From NCBI GenBank assembly GCA_015847255.1, contig JADLZK010005511.1, positions 704,537 to 768,536 of the forward strand: DNA of 64,000 nt. The letters run 5' to 3'. Numbering within the stretch: position 1 is the first letter of the stretch; the number at the start of each line of letters is the position of its first letter. Positions 1 to 9,837 of this stretch are shown here, piece after piece. The stretch comes from Hyparrhenia diplandra (taxonomy: Eukaryota > Streptophyta > Magnoliopsida > Poales > Poaceae). Under the pieces are notes generated by a model that worked only from the letters and a program-made list of their open reading frames with translations, had not been told where the DNA came from and ran no database searches. The position numbers and the translations under genes are program-made.

Positions 1-760
1 AGACCTGGGAGAGGCCCAAAGGACCAAATGCCGCAACCCAACTCCCAAGCGTCTTCGACACCTTGCCCATAGGAATCACGGCAAGCACCTGGGTTGGACA
101 AGGAGAGGGCGAGGAACTGCTCCTTCAAGTACACACGAACGCGCATTTAGTCCACATTAGCCAAGCCGAGCACGTGGAACCATTTAGCAAAAGCTGTATC
201 GACGAATTAACCACCTGCTGAATCGCTGATGAGGAAGTGCCGCGCAACGGCGCGGTCTCGAAAAAAAAAAAAAAGAGGAAGTGCCGCACCGCCGCAGACC
301 ACCTGTTCGTCGGAGAGCCTCTGAAGCGCCGGATCGAGCGCGCCAAAGGAATCGGCGAGGCCGCGGTGGCCGTAGTCCCGTACCACCACGGCGATGAGGC
401 TGCAATGCTGCATAGGTTCCTCTCCAAGACCCCGTAGCAGCAGGCGAGAGAGGAGGGTGCCTTTTTGGCCTGGGGCTGGGCCGAGCTAGTGGGGGAGGGC
501 TTGGTGCTGCACCTATGGAGGAGGCTCGACCAGGGTTGGGATGGGTGGGAGTGCGAGTGGGAAAGAGGGAGGTAGATGGGGTGGAGGCGGCGGCGGCGGC
601 CATGGGAGCCGGCCAGAGCAGCAGTGGAAGGGAGGAAGACAGGGGGTGGATACGTCACTTACATGCTGGCCCCATCTAAAAGGAAGGTGATTCAGTACTT
701 TTTTTTTTTTTTTCTTGTTCTTCTTTGAGAAATCCACTTCAATTTTTTTTTTTTTCCTGC
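1..760. repeat. duplicated NLR-flanking block, copy 1
   Basis: This opens inside a sequence ('agacctgggagaggcc...') that recurs near 3317, 8762, 14383 and 16514, each time downstream of an NLR copy. The part from about 470 to 735 matches 14,530-14,815 at the DNA level, including a CAGCAGTGG/GGAGGAAGA stretch and a poly-T run. It is part of the segmental duplication that multiplied the NLR genes. It contains a proline/serine-rich minus-strand ORF that is annotated separately. Confidence 0.6.
184..603 (-). CDS. proline/serine-rich ORF of unknown function (low confidence)
   Basis: This is a 139-residue open frame starting with MAAAAASTPSTS and rich in Pro, Ser and Arg. I do not recognise a family. 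Its first 50 or so codons have a counterpart at about 14,530-14,693 (minus strand), where STPSTS, HPNPG and AAPSPP-like strings survive but the ATG is in a different frame. The ATG has a GCC-rich context, and the N-terminus resembles a transit peptide in composition only. The reading frame could equally be chance in GC-rich duplicated DNA: the other two minus-strand frames are also fairly open. The poly-A run at 260-274 encodes a Phe tract, which argues against a functional protein. Confidence 0.15.
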   Translation of the reverse strand: MAAAAASTPSTSLFPTRTPTHPNPGRASSIGAAPSPPPLARPSPRPKRHPPLSPAATGSWRGTYAALQPHRRGGTGLRPPRPRRFLWRARSGASEALRRTGGLRRCGTSSFFFFSRPRRCAALPHQRFSRWLIRRYSFC

Positions 761-779
761 AACCATAACCGGAAACTCG

Positions 780-964
780 GAGGGGCTGTTTGGTTTATAA
801 ATTTTTTAGTCTTGGGACTAAAAAGTCATTTTAGTCCCTACCAAATCGGAGGGACTTTTTGAGATTTTTTCTCTATTAGTTAAAAAAAAACTCTCTTGGA
901 TTTTTTTTTATTAGTCTTGGGGACTAAAAAAAAAAAATTAGTCCCTAGGAACCAAAAAAAAACA
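780..964. mobile_element. degenerate MITE with GGGGCTGTTTGG-type terminus
   Basis: The left end reads ggggctgtttggtt, a terminus common to grass MITEs. The right end is a decayed complement (ggaaccaaaaaaaaacac). Inside are several 'tagtcttgggactaaa' and 'tttagtcccta' segments that can pair with each other, so the element is foldback-like. Poly-A/T runs have expanded. No clear target duplication is visible, so superfamily assignment is uncertain. Confidence 0.5.
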
Positions 965-2716
965 CAAACATACAAGTCAAAGAACGCGTTGGCGTCAATA
1001 AATAATCACTCCTTTTGGCAAAGATTACTAAGACAAAATGGAAATTTGCGAACCACGCCATTATATTTTGGGTGCATCTAAGAATAAAGAATAAAAAAAA
1101 ACTCATTTTTTGCGGCAAAGATAATTTCATTAACACTAAAGCAAGTCACATTCTTTTCATTAAAAAATCAACCAAACTACTCCGACTTCATTGATGAGAG
1201 ACAAGAAACCTTGGTAAATTAAACACCACGAGCACGGGCAATCCACGCCGAAAATTTGATACGGATGCCTAGAGTCATCTAACTCTTTGAAACCTTCGAG
1301 GCAGTGTGCCAAGTCATTCTCCAACTTGATGACACCTCAACTCAATTCCGAGGCAGTTTTGGTTCCTCACCCAACAGAAAGCATTGACTGACCAAAACAG
1401 TGATGCTCTGCAAAACGGGAAGAAAAGCATCTAGACCACGGCAATCCACGCCAAAAAAATTTGATACCGATGCTCAGAGTCATACTAACTCTTTGAAACC
1501 TTTGAGGCAGTGTGCCAAGGCATTTTCCAACCTTTTGACATCTCAGTTCGAGGCAGTTTTGAATCCTCACCTAACATAAAGCATTGACAGACAAAAAATT
1601 GATGCTCTGCGAAACAAGAAGTAAAACGTCTAACAAGCTTATTACAAACCAACTGATCTAGGATCAGTTCGCCAAATCATAAGACTGAACATACAAGTCA
1701 TAGAAATGTTGGCGTCAATGCCAAATCATGCCTTTTGCCGGATTATTAAGATGACTTGGAATTTTGACAACTGCATCATTATATTTTACGGTGCATTCCC
1801 AAAATAACGAATAAGAAATAAGCTCATTCTTGACTGACCAGACAGGAACTCAAACAGCCACAGGCAATCCGTGTCGAAAATTTGATACTGATGCTAGTCG
1901 TGCTAACTCTTCAACACATTCTAAATGCTTTGCTTTAGTACAAGATCAAGATATTCTTGTGTAAGTAACTGACGCCAGGGTATAATGCTCCATATGGCTA
2001 GATAAGAAGCGATATACTCATGTTATTACCAACGAAAAAGAACAAAACATTTGCCAATTTCCTACAGGGCGCAGCCTAATTAAGATACTAATACATCCTT
2101 TAAAACAACTATATTGTAATGCCACAGCAGTAACCTTTTAGGATAATCACACCCATTATATTCCATTCATTCAATAAGATTATTCATAAACATACTGCTC
2201 AATGGAACTTAAAGTTTTGGGTCTACCCCCAACAGAAAGCATCGACAGATGAAAATAGCTATGCTCTGCAAAACGAGAAGCGTCTGACAAGCTTATTATT
2301 ACAAACCAGGGAGATGCCTCACCCGTGGAGGACACCAAGCCAATATCTTAGGACCGACCTGAGATTAAACAGGAACGACATGAAGGAGCAAATGAAATCA
2401 CAACAGTGTTTGCGCTTAATTCACAAAACGATTTACAAATTTGTATTGACAAACAATCTATTATGCAATCTGGATCCATACATCTATTATGGGCAGATGT
2501 CCTGTGGCTTTCTCGATTGCTAGCTCAATATATGTCCACCGACTGGCTGAACTGAACAAAGCAGACCAACAAAGGCAGTAGCAACCTGACAAAAATGATA
2601 TCAATGAGACATTTAATTAGGAATGGCAGTGTGTTCTGGCCGGTCAATAAACAAGAAGCAGCGTAAAACCATACCTTGTACGTGATCTCCTGAAATAGCA
2701 GATAGGATCCAAGCCT
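965..2716. other. intergenic AT-rich DNA with diverged direct repeats
   Basis: No credible gene is seen. A block of roughly 110 bp beginning 'ggcaatccacgcc...' and containing 'gaggcagtgtgccaag' is present near 1238 and 1441, with a diverged third copy near 1863. Related copies lie near 9265 and 15,127. A second repeated string, 'aaagcattgac...atgctctgc', occurs near 1379, 1577 and 2237. The end of the interval (about 2570-2716) parallels the 3' flanks of the NLR copies at 9640-9837 and 16,826-16,992. Confidence 0.5.
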
Positions 2717-3193
2717 TCAGCCAGCAATTGCATTCCCTTCTCTGATTACAATTCTTCGCAAGGTTAAAGCTTGGATCACATTATGAGTTGACTGCAATTC
2801 TAACTCCTTGTAAACACTATCCCATTCAGAGTATATCAGTGGTTTGAAAGACAATAGACGTCCTATGCATGCAATGGCAATAGGCAAGCCTTCACACTTT
2901 TGTAAGAACTTTGCAACCATATCCAGTAAATCTGACGGGCACATTTTGTCATCACTGTTCCAGAAAGCTGCTTTGCAGAATAACTGCCAAGAGTCCTTAT
3001 CTCCTAGAGGTTCAACCTCAATTCTGAAATCGCTAGTTGCCAATGATGCAACTTCAAACTTTCTTGATGTGAGGACAATCAGGCTGGTACAGTTTGTTGG
3101 AAAGACTTCCATGACATTATTAATCCACACATCCTTTTCCCAAACATCATCAAGTACCAAGATGAAACAGAAGGACTTGTACGATAGGATCAA
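2717..3193 (-). pseudogene. NLR relic: NB-ARC fragment joined to the C-terminal tail
   Basis: An open 158-codon frame carries the middle of an NB-ARC domain: kinase-2 (LVLDDVWEKDVW), an RNBS-B-like LTSRKFEVASLA, and GLPL (CEGLPIAIACIGRLLS). It is followed immediately by RRIVIREGNAIAG and a stop, the tail seen at the end of the other copies. The P-loop, MHD region and all leucine-rich repeats are missing. A deletion of about 1.7 kb relative to the 9838-12601 copy must have joined the RNBS-D-proximal part to the tail. It cannot make a functional receptor, although the remaining frame is clean. It sits 3' of the 4794-7510 copy in the same orientation. Confidence 0.85.
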
Positions 3194-4793
3194 ACCACCA
3201 ACTACTGTGTCTCTGTGACAGCGTATACTAGTACCAGGTACAGAGAAACCAAAGATTCAACACGTTTTCCAGCAAAACACAAACGGGAAATTAAAGGCTC
3301 TGCGACTTGGATTACAGACCTGGTAGAGGGGTCCCAACTCAGGAGTAAACATAGGGGAACGTAACTGTCTTCTTTGCCTTCAGCTACACATAAATGCTCA
3401 CGTAGGCCACATCAGCCAAGCCAGACATAGAGAAACTTTTGGAAACGAGAAGGTAACTGAACTCGGCCCTCCGACACTGCAGTTCATTGGCCACATCTGT
3501 GATCGGTTCACCCTTAAATGAGTTGCGTCAAAATCGTGTGCAATCAAATCATAATACTTAAAAATGGAATTCATAGAATTGTCGACATCAATTGCTAATC
3601 GTGCCTTTTCACCAAGATAATTAAAACGATTTCGAATTTTGAAAACCATATTGAGTGCACCATTATATTTACGCTGCATATAAAATTAAAGAACAAAAAA
3701 AAGTTCATTCTTGGTAGACTAGACAAGAACAATATACGTACATTATGCTTCAAGAAAACAGAGTAAAAGAACCAAACTTGCTCTGTTTCCAGAAAACAGA
3801 GTAAAGGAATGGAACTTGCTCTGTTTCCAGAAAACAGAGTAGGCTCTCTTTGGACTCCTCAGTAAGTATGCAATGCACTTGTTTATGTTCTTCTTTACTT
3901 TTGCCCCAATATGATCCAAGCATGAAGGTACACAAGGCATAGCTGACGTTAAGTATTTTGTTTAGGAAGACATTAATTAAGGTCAATTGAATTTTGACAG
4001 GCAAAAATCATGTCAAACCTTATGCCAAACCAATGTGATTTAACAAACCAAAGCACCAAATTAAAGAACGTATATGAAGGAAAGCCAGGTTAAGCGCAGC
4101 AGAAATTGAACAATCTGCAAGTTTATTACCGGCCCATACCAGCATACCACTGTGCCATTGATGACCAAACAAAAACCTAAACACAGACTAGCATTCAGAA
4201 AAAATAAAATCTCCAAGAGAACAAGAAAACAGAGAGTTCCTCTTCCAGCAGGTACCACCATTCATCATTTTTACAGCTCAGAAATCAACCAGAATGATGA
4301 GCACCATTCGCAGTTCATTCTGACTCCAGTGACGCGAAACCTCCGCCGCTGCCCCCTTGTTTCAGTAGCATATATAGCACATCTTCTGACTTGTGTTCTC
4401 TGCATGTACAATTATTCCCAAGCGTTAATCCAAGGATAAAACCAGAAAAATAGGAGCAAACAGGATAACTTTGAATTTTGCATTGAAAATATGCACTTGT
4501 TTCGCCCCTGCCTGCAGTATAGCCAAAAATACAGGTGGCACTCAAAGAGATAAAATCAACTATGTTGCATTCGTGAGCCCACTAACGAATGCACATATCA
4601 AGGCTGCTTTAGTTGCTCTATTTAAATTAATTCATGTGCTACTGGACAACGCAAAACATACTTGAATTGACCATGGCTGCAGCTGTCGGAAAAGAAATTT
4701 AGGTAAGTGGTATAAAGAAAATTGCTTACCTCTCAAAACTGCAGCATCCATACATTACATCATATTCTTTGACAAATATTTTTCTTAGTTAAT
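3194..4793. other. intergenic DNA between NLR relic and NLR copy A
   Basis: This contains another copy of the 'cagacctgg..agagg' duplicated block (about 3290-3480) and the hairpin minisatellite at 3747-3840. The rest, about 3850-4793, is AT-rich with short unconvincing frames. I see no gene. Confidence 0.5.
3747..3840. repeat. hairpin minisatellite, 38-bp period
   Basis: Two and a half copies of a 38-bp unit are arranged head to tail, starting at 3781 and 3819, with a partial copy from 3747. Each unit contains an inverted repeat: CTCTGTTT, a short loop, then AAAACAGAG. Single or degenerate versions occur near 8411-8468 and 14,115-14,140, at the equivalent place in other duplication units. 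Confidence 0.75.
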
Positions 4794-7510
4794 TTAACGG
4801 CGACCATCCTGATGTGGATAATTTTTCTGAAGTTCTTTGTTCGAGGCATTTTCTTTACGTCCTTCGCTAAGCTTCTCTACAACCTCCTCTGCAGTGTCTT
4901 CCAAGTATAATAGCTCAAGGGTTTTAAGGTACTCAATGCCCTGAGGCAGGCACTTCAGGTTTGGGCAGTCTGACAATATTAACTCAACCAGGCTTGCCAG
5001 TGCACCTTCTTCTATTATGACTTGGTTGATCTGCGGAGCACCCCATATTGCTAACACTCGCAGTCTAGGAAATGCTTGTGAAGGGAAGTACAATGTATTT
5101 CCAATATAACCGTCACCAAGCTCAAGACACTCTAAACCTTGTAACACCTTGAGGCTAGAAAATGAGTCTTCATCAAGTCTTGAGAATCTCGTAAAACAAG
5201 CGCTTAAGGTTGTTAAGGTGAGACCCGGAAAGAGAATCTGAGGCAACAAGTTGCTTTCCGGTTGCCCTAGCGGTGCAAGTCTAGTAAGAGTCTACGGTAA
5301 ACAGAGTGTTTCTAATGGTAGTACTTCATTTTCGTTTGATGCATTTATTGATAGTCTTGTAAGATGACACATGTTGCTTATAGCACTGCACAAGTTTGAA
5401 GCGTGCTCACTTAGCACATTACAAACTGAAAATGTTCTCAACTCTGTCAAAGCGGCAACTTCACAAAGTGTCTCAGAGCTTGCTTTAACCTCTTGCAGAA
5501 CATGCAGGCTGGTCAAATTCCTTATGCCTCTAGGCACCGAAATTCCACTATAATGTCGTGCATTTCTTTTTCGATTACCACTGCACACTGCGTGCGAAAC
5601 CTAAGGTTCTTCGGTTTTGCTACACTGTTTGGTAAAGATAGCGAGAGAAGTACGAGTGCATCCAACACTTCTAAGTTTGCGTCTTCCTATTGCCTCAATT
5701 GCGGTAAATCTAAGACCGAGAAACCTCAGATTGAACAAGTTGAAGATTTCATTGGGCAACATCTTGATTTGTGTACCTTGCGGATCAAAGTTGTGACAAG
5801 TTTGAAGATGCAAGGATAGGCCTTAGCAATTCAATATCAATGGAACTCGTAAAAGCATATATTGACCGTAGATGTCTTTGCACGGATTGGCTCAATGATG
5901 AAATATCGAACTTTGTATTGATAGTCGACGCGAGTTGCCTATCGGAAATGTCCTAGAGCCCACGTAGACTCTACCAAAGCATTCTATCTACGCTTTTTGA
6001 GAGCAAGATGGCGGATGACATCATGCACTCGACACTTCTTCACTCTTCCAAACTCATTCTTCTCCACAACTTGTAGCAGGCTTCGGGTTTATAAGATCAT
6101 TCAAGTAGCTCTCTGCCACTTCTTACGGTATTTTGTTCTCTTTTTTGATTGATGAATCGAAGTAATCCAAAGGCTTTATTAACCTTCTCCTCCTCAATTC
6201 ATAATCCTCGGGCTTGATTGCACAATGTAAGAAGCAGTTCTTCAGTTCATATGGAAGGTCCTCCAAACCGACTTTCAAAACTGTTTCAACAACAGGAATT
6301 GTGTTTTTAATTGATTTGCAACTCTAACTTCACGGTACACCTTTTCCCATTGAGTAAGTTGGGGGTTTGAAACACGATGGCCGGCCTATGCACGCTATAG
6401 CAATAGGCAAACCTTCACACTTTTCTAAGAACTTTCGGCCAAATCCCGTAACTCCAAAGGGCAGCTCTTGTCCTCGTTGTTCCAAAAACGCTTGCTTGAA
6501 AAAATAACATATAAGAGTGCTTTTCTTGTAGTGGTTCTAGCATAATTGCACAATCATTAGTTGCCAATGGCGCAACTTCGGATAATCTTGATGTCGAGAA
6601 CAAATCGGCTTGTACCATTGGTAGGAAAAAGATTCATAATATTAATCCACACATCCTGTTCCCAAACATCATCGAGCACTAAGATGTACCTTTTACCTTC
6701 AAGATGGTTACGGATGGCCTCAACTACAATTCTCATTTCCATATTGCTAGAATCAATTGAGATGCTGAAGCGCCATTGCAATTCTTTTCAATAAATCCTC
6801 AACTTGGTAACTCTTGGACCACGATTACCCATGCAAAAATATCAAACTTCGACTTTCACAATGTTATAGACATGATCAACCAAAGTAGTTTTACCCACTC
6901 CACCCATCCCCCAAACTGTAGTGATTCTAGTGTTCCTTTCTTCCAAATCACCCGACTAGCCACCCCTTGAGCTTGTCGGCGGTATCTTCAATACCCACTA
7001 GATCGCCATCCCTTGAAAAACACAAATTTTGAGTGTAGGATTTCACATGATGGTCACGCTGTGAGTGTATCTATGCATTCTTGGGATGACATAACGGACC
7101 CTCCTTTCGGTAGCTTCTTCAAGCTCGGCATTGATATCGCGGAGCTTGTGAGCGAGACGGTGCCAAACCTTGACATGCTTGATCCTCTTTTTCATCTTTG
7201 CTGCAAATCCTCCATGCTTGTCATCCTCAATCTTGTACATGAACTCATCGACAACATCCTCGATCGGAAAGATAGTTCGGATCTTGTTGACGAAGATGCC
7301 GAGTGGTCTCGTCGGTATCCTTGAACTTCTCGACTCATGCAAGTAGGCTTTCATGCTCACCAGCTCCTCCTTGGCTTTGTGGATCTCGCCATAGAGACCC
7401 TTGAGAGCAGAAGCTTCCTTGCAAAGCAGGGTTGCACCATAGTTTGCTGCCAGATTTGCCAAGGCTTCACCTAGCTTGCCAATGAGCACTCCAACAACAG
7501 CCTCCGCCAT
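4794..7510 (-). pseudogene. CC-NB-ARC-LRR (RPM1-like) disease-resistance gene copy A, frameshifted
   Basis: The start at 7510 gives MAEAVVGVLIGKLGEALANL, a typical Rx-type coiled-coil N-terminus, with the EDVID-type motif EDVVDEF at residues 84-90. That frame stops at 7043 (155 residues). Downstream, in other frames, are an intact P-loop GMGGVGKTT (about 6884-6910), kinase-2 ILVLDDVW (within 6557-6781), GLPIAIACIGR (about 6380-6416), a VHD motif (about 6009-6035) in place of MHD, and LRRs. The last 151-residue frame (4794-5249) ends with leucine-rich repeats and DGRR. The total extent of 2.7 kb is normal for a CNL of about 900 residues, but at least six frame changes or stops interrupt it. 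CNLs act in the cytoplasm as nucleotide-switched sensors of pathogen effectors. As read, this is a pseudogene. If the shifts are consensus errors, it could be functional. Confidence 0.85.
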
Positions 7511-9837
7511 GGTTGTTGTGCGTGCTTGCTATTCTAGATGACTCCGATGTTACCAGGAGATACAAGTGTAGTCTCCTAGCTGCAGCCAGAGGCCCGAGTT
7601 TAGGAACTAACTCCATATATACACAAGTGCAGACTTTGAAAGTTCGAATGATGATCTTACTAAGGAATAAGGATTACCTGAACAGGACACAGGAGAACAA
7701 AACCAGCACATTGGAGATCATGGATAACTCTGGCGAGTAGGAGGAGTTGCATATAGCGAACAATGATGCTGCAGCCTCCAGTGTCAGAGATGGAAATGGG
7801 AGGTCATGGGGCTTCGCAGAAGGAGATGAGGAAAAAATAAGGATTACCCTGCTGTGGCTACGATGGCCCTGTCTCCCGTGTTCACAGGAGGACAGGATGG
7901 TAGACACGGATGGGACGACTTCAAGTCGTCGTTGTCTTCTTCATGGCATAGGCAGTGTAAACCACTGACTGACAAGTGTGATACAACAATGGCTGCACTC
8001 CGGGCACCAGCAATGACAACGACAGCATTGAGCAAGAAGCCACCGCTGCCGTTTTCCATCAACAGCATTGAGCAATGACAACCAACAAGTGAGGTATGTA
8101 AAATATAATAATTAACTTATTAACAAGTGGTCTGTTTACAACTAATTATTATTGCAACAAGTGGGCTAATCATCAAACAGAAAGGTCTATGGATCGCATG
8201 TATATGCAGTTTTAAAAAATCTGCATCAATGCAGTAGTTGACAAACTAGTCATTTCTTTTTTGCCAAAAAAAAAAAAAAAGAGAGAAACACAAGTTGCCG
8301 GAATAGATTACCTGTCACGTAAAATCAAGTTGAACTATGCCAACAAAAAGCAATAGATGTAATTGTTGAGTGTACAACTAAGTCGCCCATGGACAGTCTG
8401 CACCAAACCTTGCTCTGCCAAGAGAACAGAGGAACCCACCGAAGCTTGCTCTGTTTTAAGAAAACAGAGCATACGTTTATAGCTTCCGAAAAGCATGTTA
8501 GCAACTTAGCATTACCACGGCCCCGAAAGCAGTATAAAATGAGTAGCATATTTAGCATGTGCTGGTCCGGTTAGGCAAAAAGGACATTTTGCTTCATTTA
8601 TCAGAACAAACTTAAGGACTTACAGGATATGAGACCACTGCCCTACCTATGTGATGCCATATAGTAGGTTCAGAGAAACCAAAGATGGAGCATATGCCAG
8701 GTTCGGAGAAACCAAAAATATTTTCCAGTGAAATGAAAATTGAAGGATCTATAACTTATTACAGACCTGGGAGAGGCCTCAGCCACAAAATGCAGCATCC
8801 CAACCATCCTCCTCACTGCCTCGCGCACCAGCACCATGGCAAACCCTGTCTGTAGTTTTATCTCTTTTTTATATATTTAGAATTTTATTGACTTCTCTAT
8901 ATTTCTAACCTGCAGCCTTAAAAGGAGGTGAAAAGTTTGAAATTCCCAAACTCCCTGGCAGTGAAACTTTCGGAAACAAGAAGGAAACTGAACTCGGGCA
9001 TCCCAACACTGCAAGTTCATTGGTCGTTTCTGTGATATCAAGAGACCCGGTTGACCATTCATCTAATACAAAACTTCAAATATGGAAGTCGTAGAATGGT
9101 GGACGTTATTGGCTAATCATGTCTTTTCGCCTAGATTGTTAAGATGAATTGGGTTTTTGATAACCATGTGTTCACCATTGTATCAATGGTGCATAAAAAA
9201 CAAAGAACAAAAATAAGCTCATTCTTGATAGACTTTCTGGAGACAGGAACTCAAACAAACACGGGCAATCCATGTCCCAAAATTGATGCCGATGCTTAGA
9301 GTCATGCTAACTCTTCCAAACCTCCTAGATGTGTCGTAAAACTAACTGCTTTGCTTCATTACAATATATTCTTGTATATTGCGTAACAGAAGCTATGTAC
9401 TCATATTACAATTAAAAAAAAGAACATACCAATTGCCAATTTCTGAACAAGGCACAGCCTAAACTAATTTGTCTATTTGATTCTATTACAATGTATCTTT
9501 AAAAACAACAAAAAATATATTGCAATAGGAGTAACCTTTTAGGCTAATCACACCCATTATATTACATTGATTCAATCACAGTACTCATAAACTTACTGCT
9601 GACCATGAGGTTGTCCTGTGCTCTGCTCAAAACAAGTTCACTGAACTGATGAATCACCAAGGGTCCAAAGCAGAGTAGAGACCAACAGAGACAGCAGCAA
9701 CCTGAGGAAATGAAATGGACCAGGGAGTTTAAGAGCCACGGTTGTGTTCTGGCTGGTCCAATAAACAAGAAGCAGCGTAGTAAAAAACCATACCTGTTTG
9801 TACGTGAACTCCTGAAATAGTAGCTAGGATCCAAGCC
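7511..9837. other. intergenic DNA between NLR copies A and B
   Basis: This holds the presumed promoter and leader of copy A (7511 to about 8060; no confident TATA chosen) and a stretch at about 8090-8790 that is similar to 13,740-14,430 (shared 'tgcagtagttgacaaactag' and 'gcttgctctg' strings). It also holds the 'cagacctgggagaggcc' block near 8762, a 'ggcaatccatg' block near 9265, and the 3' flank of copy B (9640-9837). No protein-coding gene is supported. Confidence 0.5.
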
